Positions 27,504 to 35,637 of a stretch of 64,000 bases of DNA are shown here, piece after piece. A program made the translations under genes and the position numbers. The notes beneath the pieces were generated by a model. It worked only from the letters and a program-made list of their open reading frames with translations. It had not been told where the DNA came from and searched no databases. Source of the DNA: Selenomonas sp. F0473 (GTDB lineage Bacteria > Bacillota > Negativicutes > Selenomonadales > Selenomonadaceae); the NCBI RefSeq assembly GCF_000315545.1, contig NZ_JH992902.1, positions 1,955,712 through 2,019,711 on the forward strand. Direction: 5' to 3'. Position 1 is the first letter of the stretch; the number at the start of each line of letters is the position of its first letter.

Positions 27504-28790
27504 ATGATGGAAACAGCAACGACTGCGGCGATCGTGATATTCGTCGCCGCATATGCGCTCATCATCTCCGAGAAGGTGCACCGCACCATCGTCGGCCTTT
27601 TCGGCGCGATGCTCATGATTCTCTTTGGGATACTAGACCAGGAGACGGCCGTACATCACATTGACTTCAATACGATTGGGCTGCTCATGGGCATGATGAT
27701 TATCGTCAATATCACGAGCGAAACGGGGCTCTTTAACTTCCTCGCGATATGGGCCGCGCAGAAGGTAAAGGCCCGGCCCATCGCCCTCCTCGTTGTCCTC
27801 TCGACCATCACAATGGTGTGCTCGGCGCTGCTCGACAACGTGACGACGGTGCTCCTCACCGTACCTATCACGTTCAGCATCACATCGCAGCTCAAGGTCG
27901 ATGTGATGCCGTATCTCATATCGCAGATTCTCGCTTCGAATATCGGCGGGACCGCAACCCTCATCGGCGATCCGCCGAATATCATGATCGGCAGCGCGGT
28001 AGGGCTGGACTTCATGGATTTTGTCGCAAATCTGACGCTCATCTCCATCCTTATCTTTATCATTGTGCAGTTTATCCTCATTGGGCTCTATCGGAAGGGC
28101 ATGCACACGCAGCCGGAGCTGCAGGACAAGATCATGCGCCTGCCCGCCGACGCGCAGATCACGGATCATGCGCTCCTCAAGAAATGTCTTGCCGTTATTG
28201 CGCTGACGATCACGCTCTTCGTCCTGCACGGCAGTCTCGGCCTCGAGTCCGCGACGGTGGCGCTCTTCGGCGCGGCGCTGCTCCTCCTCATCACGGCGAC
28301 GCGCGACGAGAACACGATCGTCAAGGTCCTTTCCAAAATTGAGTGGCCGGCCATCTTCTTCTTCGGCGGGCTCTTTATCCTTGTCGGCGCGCTCGTTGAG
28401 ACGGGGGTGATCCGCATGCTCGCCGCGGAGGCGATCAAGGTGACGAACGGAAATGAGGATGCGACCGCGATGCTCATTCTCTGGATGAGCGCGATCGCCT
28501 CCGCGTTCATCGACAATATCCCGTTCGTTGCGACGCTCATCCCGCTGATCCAGGATATGGGCCGGATGGGCCTCGGCGATCTTACCCCGATGTGGTGGTC
28601 GCTGGCGCTCGGCGCGTGTCTCGGCGGCAACGGCACGCTCATCGGCGCGAGCGCGAACGTCGTCGTCGCGTCCATGTCGGCACAGCGCGGGCGTCCGATC
28701 TCATTCCTCGGGTTCATGAAGATCGCGTTCCCCGTGATGATCCTGACGATCATGATCTCGAGCGTGTACGTCTATCTTCGCTATCTCTGA
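27504..28790 (+). CDS. ArsB/NhaD-type ion transporter (SLC13/CitM superfamily)
   Basis: A 428-residue permease with about eleven hydrophobic segments. Diagnostic stretches are TIGLLMGMMIIVNITSETGLF, ALLDNVTTVLLTVPITFSI, SNIGGTATLIGDPPNIMIGSA (the family motif) and a second-repeat counterpart SAFIDNIPFVATLIPL with GGNGTLIGASANVV. The family includes ArsB, NhaD and human P-protein homologues, which move anions or exchange Na+/H+; the substrate is not readable. AGAAGGA precedes the start; ATG 27507 is an equally possible start. Confidence 0.9.
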   Translation: MMETATTAAIVIFVAAYALIISEKVHRTIVGLFGAMLMILFGILDQETAVHHIDFNTIGLLMGMMIIVNITSETGLFNFLAIWAAQKVKARPIALLVVLSTITMVCSALLDNVTTVLLTVPITFSITSQLKVDVMPYLISQILASNIGGTATLIGDPPNIMIGSAVGLDFMDFVANLTLISILIFIIVQFILIGLYRKGMHTQPELQDKIMRLPADAQITDHALLKKCLAVIALTITLFVLHGSLGLESATVALFGAALLLLITATRDENTIVKVLSKIEWPAIFFFGGLFILVGALVETGVIRMLAAEAIKVTNGNEDATAMLILWMSAIASAFIDNIPFVATLIPLIQDMGRMGLGDLTPMWWSLALGACLGGNGTLIGASANVVVASMSAQRGRPISFLGFMKIAFPVMILTIMISSVYVYLRYL

Positions 28791-28945
28791 GCAAAGTGCG
28801 CCTCTCGTGCGCGTGTTTGCGGGGCGGCTTGTATCAAGGCCTTTACGGCGGAGGTGCGGCGGCCCCGTTTTGCTGTTCCCGGATGCGGCCGCGCCCGCGG
28901 ACGGCGAGGGTATTTTTTGAATAAAGATCGTGAGGAGGCGGAACG

Positions 28946-29872
28946 ATGATCCTGCACACGGGGATGCGCACGGATATCCCGGCATTCTATACGCCGTGGC
29001 TGATCAATCGGTTGCGCGCGGGCACCGTTTCCGTACGGAATCCGTTTGACCCCGCGCAGGTGACGCGGTACCGTATCGATCCCGCGGTCGTGGATCTCAT
29101 CGGGTTCTGTACGAAGAACCCCGCGCCTATGCTCCCCCATATGGAACTTCTCGCTCCGTTCGGCCAGCTTTGGCATGTGACGATCACAGCGTACGGGCGC
29201 GACGTCGAGCCGTATGTGCCGCCGTGGCGGGCGGTTGCCGCATCGTTTCGCCGGCTCTCCGAGATCGTCGGCGTGCCGCGGATCGCATGGCGCTACGACC
29301 CCGTCTTTATCAATGAAACATATACGCCGGACTTTCATCGGCGCGCATTCGCCGAGATCGCGGAGACCCTCGCGGGGACGACCGAGACGGTGATCATCAG
29401 TTTTATCACGCGTTATGCGAAGACCATGCGGAACTTTCCGGGCGTGCGCGCCGTGATGCCCGCGGATCGGATGGAACTTGGCGCGCACATCATAGAGACG
29501 GCGCGCGCGCACGGCATGACGGTCTATCCGTGCGGCGGGGGAAAAGAACTCGCCGCATGCGGCGCGGACTGCGGCGGCTGCATGACGCAGCGCATCTATG
29601 AGCGGGCGCTCGGGAGGCGCATGCGGTTCCCGCAGTATACGCGCCGGCGGAAGGAATGCGACTGTTATCTCGGCGCGGACATCGGCGTCTATGACAGCTG
29701 CGGCCATCTCTGCCGCTACTGCTATGCGACGTCTCATGAAGCGCGCATGCGGCGCAATATCCGCACGCACGACCCCATGTCGCCCTTCCTCCTCGGCCGG
29801 GCGGCGCCGGGCGATCGTGTACATACGCCGCGGCAGGAGAGCTGGCTCGACGTGCAGGAAGCGCTATTTTAG
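28946..29872 (+). CDS. DUF1848 family protein with a radical-SAM-like cysteine cluster
   Basis: 308 residues. The N-terminus (LHTGMRTDIPAFYTPWLINR, VRNPFDPAQVTRY, IGFCTKNPAPML) is the DUF1848 pattern. The C-terminal third is Cys-rich: CGADCGGC, then CDCYLGADIGVYDSCGH, then CRYCYAT, whose spacing could hold an iron-sulfur cluster. Biochemical role of the family is not established to my knowledge. The 155-base gap before it (28791-28945) shows no gene; GTGAGGAGG precedes the ATG. Confidence 0.88.
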   Translation: MILHTGMRTDIPAFYTPWLINRLRAGTVSVRNPFDPAQVTRYRIDPAVVDLIGFCTKNPAPMLPHMELLAPFGQLWHVTITAYGRDVEPYVPPWRAVAASFRRLSEIVGVPRIAWRYDPVFINETYTPDFHRRAFAEIAETLAGTTETVIISFITRYAKTMRNFPGVRAVMPADRMELGAHIIETARAHGMTVYPCGGGKELAACGADCGGCMTQRIYERALGRRMRFPQYTRRRKECDCYLGADIGVYDSCGHLCRYCYATSHEARMRRNIRTHDPMSPFLLGRAAPGDRVHTPRQESWLDVQEALF

Positions 29873-29891
29873 ACGGTTTCATAAAAAATGC

Positions 29892-29920
29892 TTGCACTCT
29901 ATGAAAAAACTCTGTATAAT
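29892..29920 (+). promoter_or_regulatory. Promoter of the zinc-ribbon gene
   Basis: TTGCAC at 29892-29897, a 17-base spacer and a perfect TATAAT at 29915-29920. The start codon is 165 bases further downstream, leaving a long leader. Confidence 0.82.
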
Positions 29921-29922
29921 AC

Positions 29923-30051
29923 AGAGCGTTGAAATCCTTTCCTCTTGACCTGTTAGTCGTTCGGCGAACGAGTGAAGCACTGTTTATTTGTTCAGTGTTT
30001 CGGTCGTACCTAATCTCAATGAACGCTCTCTAGTTCGGCGGATGGAGCGTC
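29923..30051 (+). ncRNA. Structured leader with competing stems (cis-regulatory RNA candidate)
   Basis: AGAGCGTT (29923-29930) can pair with AACGCTCT (30022-30029), closing a junction. Inside are two hairpins: 29957-29962 with 29966-29971, and 29975-29982 with 29993-30000 (eight pairs, one G-U). The 3' closing strand can instead pair with GGAGCGT at 30044-30050, so the two folds exclude each other. I match it to no known riboswitch. The predicted transcription start (about 29927) would trim the first closing strand, which weakens the case. Confidence 0.45.
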
Positions 30052-30085
30052 AAAAATTTTATGTTTTAAGGGAGATTGTGGAAGA

Positions 30086-30379
30086 ATGGCTTTTGAAGAC
30101 AAGACCATCGTATGCAAAGAATGCGGAAATAATTTCGTATTCACGTCAGGGGAGCAGGAGTTCTATGCGGAGAAGGGCTTCGAGAACGAGCCCGCGCGCT
30201 GCCGCGACTGCCGCGACAAGCGTCGCCGCAGCCGCGACGAAAGCAGCGGGGAACGTCAGATGTTCCATGTGGTCTGCGCCGAGTGCGGAAAGGATACGGA
30301 AGTTCCTTTCGAGCCGAAGACGGATCGTCCGGTGTACTGCCGCGACTGCTTCACTGCGAAGCGGCCCGCGCGTTTCTAA
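30086..30379 (+). CDS. Zinc-ribbon protein (two CxxC...CxxC domains)
   Basis: 97 residues with two zinc ribbons. The first is CKECGNNFVFTSGEQEFY followed 13 residues later by CRDCRDKRRR, the pattern of the small Firmicute zinc-ribbon (trcl-type) proteins. The second is CAECGKDTEVPF with CRDCF near the end. Basic and soluble; probably binds nucleic acid or RNA polymerase or ribosome components, but the role is not established. AAGGGAGA precedes the ATG. It has its own promoter, a structured leader and its own terminator. Confidence 0.85.
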   Translation: MAFEDKTIVCKECGNNFVFTSGEQEFYAEKGFENEPARCRDCRDKRRRSRDESSGERQMFHVVCAECGKDTEVPFEPKTDRPVYCRDCFTAKRPARF

Positions 30380-30415
30380 GCGTATATAAGGGGACTCAGC
30401 GTTTCCTTTGGGGGA

Positions 30416-30459
30416 GAGGGACTGCTGCAAGCGTATTTGCAGCGTCCCTCTTTCGTTTT
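30416..30459 (+). terminator. Terminator of the zinc-ribbon gene
   Basis: A long hairpin: 30416-30422 with 30444-30450, one unpaired base, then 30424-30430 with 30437-30443, followed by TTTCGTTTT. Confidence 0.88.
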
Positions 30460-30481
30460 ATCCACATAAGGAGGTTTCCCA

Positions 30482-31255
30482 ATGAAACTGAAAAAATTAG
30501 CGATGATCTTTACGGGCACACTTCTGAGCCTCGCTATGGTCGGCTGCGGCGGATCCGGCGATCAGGCCAAGCAGGAGGCAAAGGTGCTCCGCGTAGGCGC
30601 GACGATCGACTTTGCCCCGTTCGAGTTCCAGGACGAGGGACAGAAGGACTATCAGGGCTTCGATATGGACCTCATCCGCGCCGTCGCAAAGGAGATGGGG
30701 CGCGAGGCGGAGATCCAGAACATCGGGTTCGACGGGCTCATCCCGGCGCTGCAGGCAAAGAATATCGACGTCATCATCAGCGGCATGACGATCAACGACG
30801 AGCGCAAGGAAAAGGTCAATTTCTCCGCGCCGTACTACCAGTCGGGGCTCACGATGGTCGTGCGTTCTGATGAAGAGAACATCAAGTCGTTCAACGATCT
30901 CAAGGGACATAAGGTCGCCGTGCAGATCGGGACGACGAGCGCCAATATGGTCAAGAGCCTTGAGGGCGTTACGGTAACCGAACTGAACACGCCGGCAGAC
31001 TGCTTTATGGAGCTGAAGGCGCGCGGCGTGGACGCGGTCGTCAACGATCGCCCCGTCAACGATTACTACATCAACCAGTCGCAGGCCGTCGGCGTGAAGT
31101 CGCTCTCCGATATGCTCTCGGCCGAGGAGTACGGCATCGCGATGTCGAAGGATAACCCCGACCTCCAGAAGGAGATCGACGCGGCGCTGAAGAAACTGCG
31201 CGATAACGGCGAATACGACAAGATCTATCAGAAATGGTTCGGCACGGGCAAATAA
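30482..31255 (+). CDS. Orphan amino-acid ABC transporter solute-binding lipoprotein
   Basis: 257 residues. Lipoprotein signal ends at LAMVGCGGS. Family-3 solute-binding pattern: LRVGATIDFAPFEFQDEG, GFDMDLIRAVAKEMG, NIGFDGLIPALQAKNIDVII, and a C-terminal KIYQKWFGTGK. Clearly related to the lipoprotein at 19116 but with no permease or ATPase beside it. It may feed the permease-ATPase pair at 21180-22551 or a complex elsewhere. AAGGAGG precedes the ATG by eight bases. Confidence 0.9.
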   Translation: MKLKKLAMIFTGTLLSLAMVGCGGSGDQAKQEAKVLRVGATIDFAPFEFQDEGQKDYQGFDMDLIRAVAKEMGREAEIQNIGFDGLIPALQAKNIDVIISGMTINDERKEKVNFSAPYYQSGLTMVVRSDEENIKSFNDLKGHKVAVQIGTTSANMVKSLEGVTVTELNTPADCFMELKARGVDAVVNDRPVNDYYINQSQAVGVKSLSDMLSAEEYGIAMSKDNPDLQKEIDAALKKLRDNGEYDKIYQKWFGTGK

Positions 31256-31278
31256 CCCGGCGGATGACCATATAAAAT

Positions 31279-31326
31279 CGGGCTGCGGCACCAATGCCTT
31301 TGGGCAAAGAGCCGCAGCCCGTTTTT
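31279..31326. terminator. Terminator, probably bidirectional
   Basis: A perfect 11-bp stem (31279-31289 with 31311-31321) followed by TTTTT on the plus strand. On the minus strand, T-rich sequence follows the mirrored stem, so it can also end the rluA-uraA transcript. Confidence 0.88.
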
Positions 31327-31350
31327 ATTGTAAAATACCGTATTATGCGC

Positions 31351-32229
31351 CTAACGCTCCATTGCGCTTACGATCACCGCCATATCCTCCGGCAGGGGCG
31401 CTTCGATGGTCAGTGATTCCCCCGTGCGCGGATGCCGTAGGGAGAGACGCGCCGAATGCAGGGCGTGGCGCGCGATTTCATCCGCGGATCCGCCGTAGAG
31501 ATCGTCGCCGAGCAGGGGATACCCGAGGTGGGCGAGGTGCACGCGGATCTGATGCGTGCGCCCCGTCTCAAGGGAGAGGCGCAGCAGAGAACGCGCGCCG
31601 TCCGTCGCTTCCGTCCCATAATGTGTGCGCGCGGGCTTTCCCTCGGGCGCGACGCGGCGCAGGATAATGCTCGGCAGCACGCGCGCGATCGGGGCGTCGA
31701 TTGTTCCTGCGGGCGGCGAGAGCGTTCCTTCCGCGAGCGCGAGATATTCCCGCCGCACAGCGTCGCAGTGTTTTGAAAAATAATACTGCACCTCCGGACG
31801 CTTGGCGATGAGGAGCAGTCCCGTCGTATTGCGGTCGAGACGGTGGCACGGGTGGAAGCCGCGCATATCGCCGCGCGCGGCATAGAGCCCCAGCACGGCG
31901 TTTGCAACGGTGCCGCAGCGTTCCTTTGTCGTCGGATGGACGAGCATGCCGGCAGGCTTGTTGAGGATGAGCAGATCGCTATCCTCGTAACGGATATCGA
32001 GGGGGAGCCGCTCGGCTGCGAAGGACGGGACGACGGGCAGGGCGTAGGAGAGCACGTCGCCCGAACGGACTGTGGTGCGCGCGGCAACGGCGGGGGCGCC
32101 GTTTTTGCAGAAAGTGCCGCTGTGCTTGATGCGCTTCCATAGGCCGCCGGAGATGCCGCAGTTTCGCGTGAGATACGATTTCGCGGATACCTCCGCACCC
32201 TCCGGCAGAGAGACACGCGTCTCCGTCAT
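31351..32229 (-). CDS. RluA-family RNA pseudouridine synthase
   Basis: 292 residues. Seen: an S4-like N-terminus (KSYLTRNCGISGGLWKRIKHSG), DLLILNKPAGMLVHPT, the catalytic-Asp motif HRLDRNTTGLLLIAK, and LETGRTHQIRVHLAHLGYPLLGD near the end. These identify the RluA/RluC/RluD family acting on rRNA or tRNA; the exact target site cannot be read. The ATG overlaps the end of the uracil permease gene, so the two are translationally coupled. Confidence 0.92.
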   Translation of the reverse strand: MTETRVSLPEGAEVSAKSYLTRNCGISGGLWKRIKHSGTFCKNGAPAVAARTTVRSGDVLSYALPVVPSFAAERLPLDIRYEDSDLLILNKPAGMLVHPTTKERCGTVANAVLGLYAARGDMRGFHPCHRLDRNTTGLLLIAKRPEVQYYFSKHCDAVRREYLALAEGTLSPPAGTIDAPIARVLPSIILRRVAPEGKPARTHYGTEATDGARSLLRLSLETGRTHQIRVHLAHLGYPLLGDDLYGGSADEIARHALHSARLSLRHPRTGESLTIEAPLPEDMAVIVSAMER

Positions 32230-33488
32230 TCGCCCGATGCGCGGCGTGTGCGGCGCAGAGCGAAGATGAGGCGGAAGGAAACGGAAAGAATGATGGCGAT
32301 GACGGTCGCGAGCGCCATGCCGCGCAGCGTGACCGTACCGAGCGTGAGACTTGCCGTCGAGACGCCGACGCCCATGACGATGGAGGTCAGCAGGAGGTTC
32401 ATCGGATTGTTGTAATCCACCTTTGCCTCTACGAGGATACGGATGCCGGAGGCCGCGATGACGCCGAAGAGGAGCATTGAGACGCCGCCCATGACAGGCG
32501 TTGGGATGCTCTGGATGAGCGCCGCGAGTTTGCCGAGGCAGGAGAGCAGGATGGCAAAGACGGCGGCGCCGCCGACGACCCGTGTGGAGTAGACCTTTGT
32601 GATCGCGAGCACGCCGATGTTCTCCCCGTACGTCGTATTCGGCGTCGAACCGAAGAACCCGGAGAAGATCGTCGAGATGCCGTTGCCGAGGAGCGAGCGG
32701 TCGAGCCCCGGGTCTTTTGCGAGATTGCGCCCGACGATGTTGCCCGTCACGATGAGATGGCCGATATGCTCCACGACCACGACAATCGAGGCGGGCAGGA
32801 TGATGAGAATGGCGCGCAGGTCGAATTCCGGCGTGTAGAGCGTCGGGATGGCGAACCACGGCGCGCGCTCCACATTTGAGAGATCGACGATCCCCGCGGC
32901 AAAGGCGAGCACATAGCCGAGAACGACGCCAATCAGGATGGGGATGATGGAGAGAAAGCCGCGGAATGCGACGGATGCAAAGATGGTGATCGCCAGCGTC
33001 GCGATAGAGACGAAGATGACGGTGGGATCCGTTTTGTCCCCCGTGAGTCCCGCCATACCCGCCGCGGTCGGCATGAGTTCGAGGCCGATCACCGCGACGA
33101 TTGCGCCCATCGAGGCGGGTGGGAAGATCACATCGATCCAGCCCGTACCCGCCGTATGCACGAGCAGGCTTACGAGACAGAACACAGCGCCGACCACGAT
33201 GAATCCGCCGAGCGCCGCCTCGTAGCCGTATTCCGAGAGGACGAGAAAGACGGGCGAGAGGAAGGCAAAGCTCGAGCCGAGATATGCGGGGATCTTTCCT
33301 TTGCACAGGATCAGATAGAACAGCGTGCCGATGCCGTTGAAGAGCAGCACCGTTGCGGGATTCACGTGGAAGAGAATCGGAACGAGCACCGTCGAGCCGA
33401 ACATCGCGAAGAGATGCTGTAGGGACAGCGGGATCGTCTTGAGAAGCGGCGGGCGCTCCGTCGTATCAATCGCCTTTTGTGACATCAT
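32226..33488 (-). CDS. uraA: Uracil permease (NCS2 family)
   Basis: 420 residues from the ATG at 33488 (a second ATG follows directly), after GGAG. About 12-14 hydrophobic segments. NCS2 signatures: LQHLFAMFGSTVLVPIL near the N-terminus, VVEHIGHLIVTGNIVGRNLA in the core, and FGSTPNTTYGENIGVLAITK. The UraA-type sequence supports uracil:H+ symport, though xanthine/uracil specificity should be regarded as likely rather than proven. The ORF could run further upstream, but that stretch carries the promoter. Confidence 0.9.
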   Translation of the reverse strand: MMSQKAIDTTERPPLLKTIPLSLQHLFAMFGSTVLVPILFHVNPATVLLFNGIGTLFYLILCKGKIPAYLGSSFAFLSPVFLVLSEYGYEAALGGFIVVGAVFCLVSLLVHTAGTGWIDVIFPPASMGAIVAVIGLELMPTAAGMAGLTGDKTDPTVIFVSIATLAITIFASVAFRGFLSIIPILIGVVLGYVLAFAAGIVDLSNVERAPWFAIPTLYTPEFDLRAILIILPASIVVVVEHIGHLIVTGNIVGRNLAKDPGLDRSLLGNGISTIFSGFFGSTPNTTYGENIGVLAITKVYSTRVVGGAAVFAILLSCLGKLAALIQSIPTPVMGGVSMLLFGVIAASGIRILVEAKVDYNNPMNLLLTSIVMGVGVSTASLTLGTVTLRGMALATVIAIILSVSFRLIFALRRTRRASGE

Positions 33489-33549
33489 GGGATCACTCCG
33501 TTTCAGATGGATGATGCGAAGGGAAAAGACATACCTTTCCCAACAAAAT

Positions 33550-33578
33550 AATCTAGCACAGAATATGCGGCTTGTCGA
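33550..33578 (-). promoter_or_regulatory. Promoter of uraA-rluA
   Basis: On the minus strand: TCGACA (33573-33578), a 17-base spacer and TAGATT (33550-33555). Moderate match only. Confidence 0.45.
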
Positions 33579-33589
33579 ATTTATTTTAT

Positions 33590-33628
33590 CATAATAAAAA
33601 TCAGCCATTCCCGCTGTGAACGGCTGAT
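33590..33628 (-). terminator. Terminator of the flavin reductase gene
   Basis: On the minus strand, ATCAGCC (33622-33628) pairs with GGCTGAT (33600-33606), then TTTTATTAT follows. Confidence 0.8.
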
Positions 33629-33677
33629 CGGCATGTCGGCATACGGCGCCCGCTAAAGGCTTTGACTGGCACGCCGT

Positions 33678-34205
33678 TTACTCCCTGATAAGCACCTTCT
33701 CTATCTCGGCGACATACATCGTATGATAGTCGCGTTCCGGATAGTAAATGCGCGGATCCTCTTTGGGACGCGCAGCGTCGGGAGTGGAGGTAAAATATTT
33801 TTCCTCGAGCGGCTGTGCGTAAAGCTTCTTCGCGAAAATACTGAGCCGCGCTTCCTCGAAGTACGTATAGCCGTCCCGTTCCGCCGGCGTCAGGCCGCTC
33901 TTTGCAATCTTATCCTCGTCCCGCCCGGAAACGGTGCCGAAATAGTTCATCATGGGCTTCATCGACCGGTCAAAGACGGATAGCGTCATATGCGGCTGCG
34001 CATCGACAAGCTCTTTGGTGTAGCGTGTGGGGCGAATAAAAATAAACGCGACGGGACGCGCCCAGAGAACGCCGAAACCACCCCATGAGGCGGTCATGCC
34101 GTTTGTCTTTCCGCCGTTTGCAGCGCTGACCAGCAGCCAGTCCTGACCGATCAGCCGGAACACGTTATCTTTCATCTCAAGCGGATTGATTTCCTTTACG
34201 GACAT
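33678..34205 (-). CDS. Flavin reductase-like / FMN-binding split-barrel protein
   Basis: 175 residues from the ATG at 34205, seven bases after GAGGAGG. Pattern of the flavin-reductase-like domain: LLVSAANGGKTNGMTASWGGFGVLWARPVAFIFIRPTRYT (substrate and FMN-binding face) and FGTVSGRDEDKIAKSGLTP. It has no NAD(P)H-dehydrogenase partner beside it. Likely a cytosolic FMN-binding redox protein of unknown physiological partner. Monocistronic, with its own terminator. Confidence 0.87.
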   Translation of the reverse strand: MSVKEINPLEMKDNVFRLIGQDWLLVSAANGGKTNGMTASWGGFGVLWARPVAFIFIRPTRYTKELVDAQPHMTLSVFDRSMKPMMNYFGTVSGRDEDKIAKSGLTPAERDGYTYFEEARLSIFAKKLYAQPLEEKYFTSTPDAARPKEDPRIYYPERDYHTMYVAEIEKVLIRE

Positions 34206-34290
34206 GATGCGCCTCCTCGTCAATATGTTTATGCATCGGCTTTATATTATTATAGCACAGACTGTAAACCGCGCGCATTGCTGGGGAAGC

Positions 34291-34319
34291 AATACAAAAG
34301 CCGCCCCGACGGGACGGCT
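34291..34319 (-). terminator. Terminator of the tRNA-Val pair
   Basis: Minus strand: a nine-bp stem (34311-34319 with 34299-34307, one G-U), a three-base loop and TTTTGTATT. Confidence 0.82.
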
Positions 34320-34329
34320 GAAAAATCGA

Positions 34330-34405
34330 TGGTGCTCACTGAGGGATTCGAACCCCCGACCCCCTCCATGTGACGGAGATGCTCTACCAACTGAGCTAAG
34401 TGAGC
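34330..34405 (-). tRNA. tRNA-Val (anticodon CAC)
   Basis: A complete 76-base cloverleaf with encoded CCA. Acceptor GCTCACT/AGTGAGC, D-loop AGTTGGTA, anticodon loop GTCACAT (U33, anticodon CAC), and T-loop TTCGAAT. Reading the anticodon as GTC would leave no U at position 33, so Asp was rejected. Confidence 0.93.
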
Positions 34406-34448
34406 GAAGATGAAAAAATCCGCAGCATTGCGGACAAAAGGAACAAAA

Positions 34449-34525
34449 TGGTGGGGTTAACAAGATTCGAACTTGTGACCTCCTCGATGTCAACGAGACA
34501 CTCTAACCAACTGAGCTATAACCCC
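34449..34525 (-). tRNA. tRNA-Val (anticodon GAC)
   Basis: 77 bases with encoded CCA: acceptor GGGGTTA/TAACCCC, anticodon stem TCTCG/CGAGG with loop TTGACAT (anticodon GAC), and T-loop TTCGAAT. Transcribed first, with the CAC tRNA 43 bases behind it. Confidence 0.93.
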
Positions 34526-34558
34526 GAGATTGCCGCTCGTCTCCAAACGACAAGACGG

Positions 34559-34588
34559 ATTATAACAGACGAAGCGCGGATATGTCAA
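34559..34588 (-). promoter_or_regulatory. Promoter of the tRNA-Val pair
   Basis: Minus strand: consensus TTGACA (34583-34588), an 18-base spacer and consensus TATAAT (34559-34564), as expected for stable RNA genes. From 34589 to 34820 I see only a short GC hairpin (34738-34753) and a doubtful 73-codon ORF. Confidence 0.85.
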
Positions 34589-34820
34589 GCCTGAATCTAT
34601 GAAAATGCTGCGGCACGGGCGCGGTCTTGTCAAAGAATGTCACGCGGAGGAGGAAAAGGAACGAAAAGCTGACGAGGGAAATCATTAAGACAAATAGAAA
34701 AGAGGACGCACTTTTACGGTCGTTATGGGGGATTGGACCCGACAGGCGTCGGGAATTTTGTATTTCGTATAAAGCATTGAACCGCATGTATATACTCCAT
34801 GGGATTGCTTGTAACTTGTA

Positions 34821-34849
34821 TTGCTATTTTTCCGATACTCTGGTATAAC
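34821..34849 (+). promoter_or_regulatory. Promoter of the NitT/TauT-type ABC pair
   Basis: TTGCTA at 34821-34826, a 17-base spacer and TATAAC at 34844-34849. Confidence 0.7.
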
Positions 34850-34887
34850 ATGATAGGTATAATAGCCGCGTGAAGGAGGGGGATGCT

Positions 34888-35637
34888 GTGCTGGAGGTCG
34901 AAGGGGCGGCGTTCTCCTATGGGAACGGCGACGAGGCGGCGCATGCATTGGAAAATGTGTCGCTCTCCGTTGTGCGCGGTACGGTGCATGCGCTGATCGG
35001 GGCATCCGGCTGCGGAAAGTCGACGCTGCTCCGTCTCGCGGCGGGGCTGCTGCGTCCGATGCGGGGGACGGTGCAAGTAGACGGGGCGGAGGTAAATCCG
35101 GAGCAGCTGCGTATCGGGTTCCTCCCCCAAAACTACGGGCTGCTCCCATGGAAAACGGCGCGTGAAAATATCCTCCTCGGCGTGCGGGTCAAAGGAGCGG
35201 GAGGGCAGTCTTGGGCGGAGGCTTTCGAGGAAATCGTCTCCGATCTCGGGCTCTCCGATCTTCTTGACCGCTATCCGCGCGAGCTTTCGGGCGGGCAGCA
35301 GCAGCGTGTGGGACTTGCGCGCGTATTCCTGCTCTCTCCCGATTTCCTGCTGATGGACGAGCCGTTCTCGGCGCTCGACGCGATTACGAGGGAGTCTATG
35401 CAGGAGGTGTTCCTCTCGCTGTGGGAGAAGCATGCGGTCACGACGCTCCTCGTTACGCATTATGTTGAGGAGGCGCTCGCACTCGCGGGACGTATTTCGG
35501 TGATGGGCGGCCGTCCCAGCACGGTTGTCGAGACGTTCGAGAACCCTTTTGCAGGAAATCTCGCCTGCAGCGCGTCACGGCCGTTCTTTGAGATGGGCCG
35601 GCTCCTTCGGGCGAAGATCGCGGGGGCAAGCGCATGA
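34888..35637 (+). CDS. NitT/TauT-family ABC transporter ATP-binding protein
   Basis: 249 residues from GTG 34888, six bases after AAGGAGGGG (the longer GTG start at 34870 would begin before that site). Walker A GASGCGKST, Q-loop IGFLPQNYGLLPWKTARENI (the LLPW form is typical of nitrate/sulfonate/taurine systems), signature LSGGQQQR, Walker B FLLMDEPFSALDAITR, and H-loop LVTHYVEEAL. It pairs with the permease that overlaps its stop. No solute-binding protein gene is nearby. Confidence 0.92.
   Translation: MLEVEGAAFSYGNGDEAAHALENVSLSVVRGTVHALIGASGCGKSTLLRLAAGLLRPMRGTVQVDGAEVNPEQLRIGFLPQNYGLLPWKTARENILLGVRVKGAGGQSWAEAFEEIVSDLGLSDLLDRYPRELSGGQQQRVGLARVFLLSPDFLLMDEPFSALDAITRESMQEVFLSLWEKHAVTTLLVTHYVEEALALAGRISVMGGRPSTVVETFENPFAGNLACSASRPFFEMGRLLRAKIAGASA

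Noticed and set aside
34330..34405. Reading the first tRNA as tRNA-Asp (GTC)
   Set aside because: Placing GTC at 34-36 would leave C at position 33; the CAC frame gives U33 and a proper five-bp anticodon stem.
34627..34848. A 73-codon ORF between the tRNA promoter and the ABC transporter genes
   Set aside because: No ribosome binding site, odd composition, and it overlaps a promoter region; not supported as a gene.
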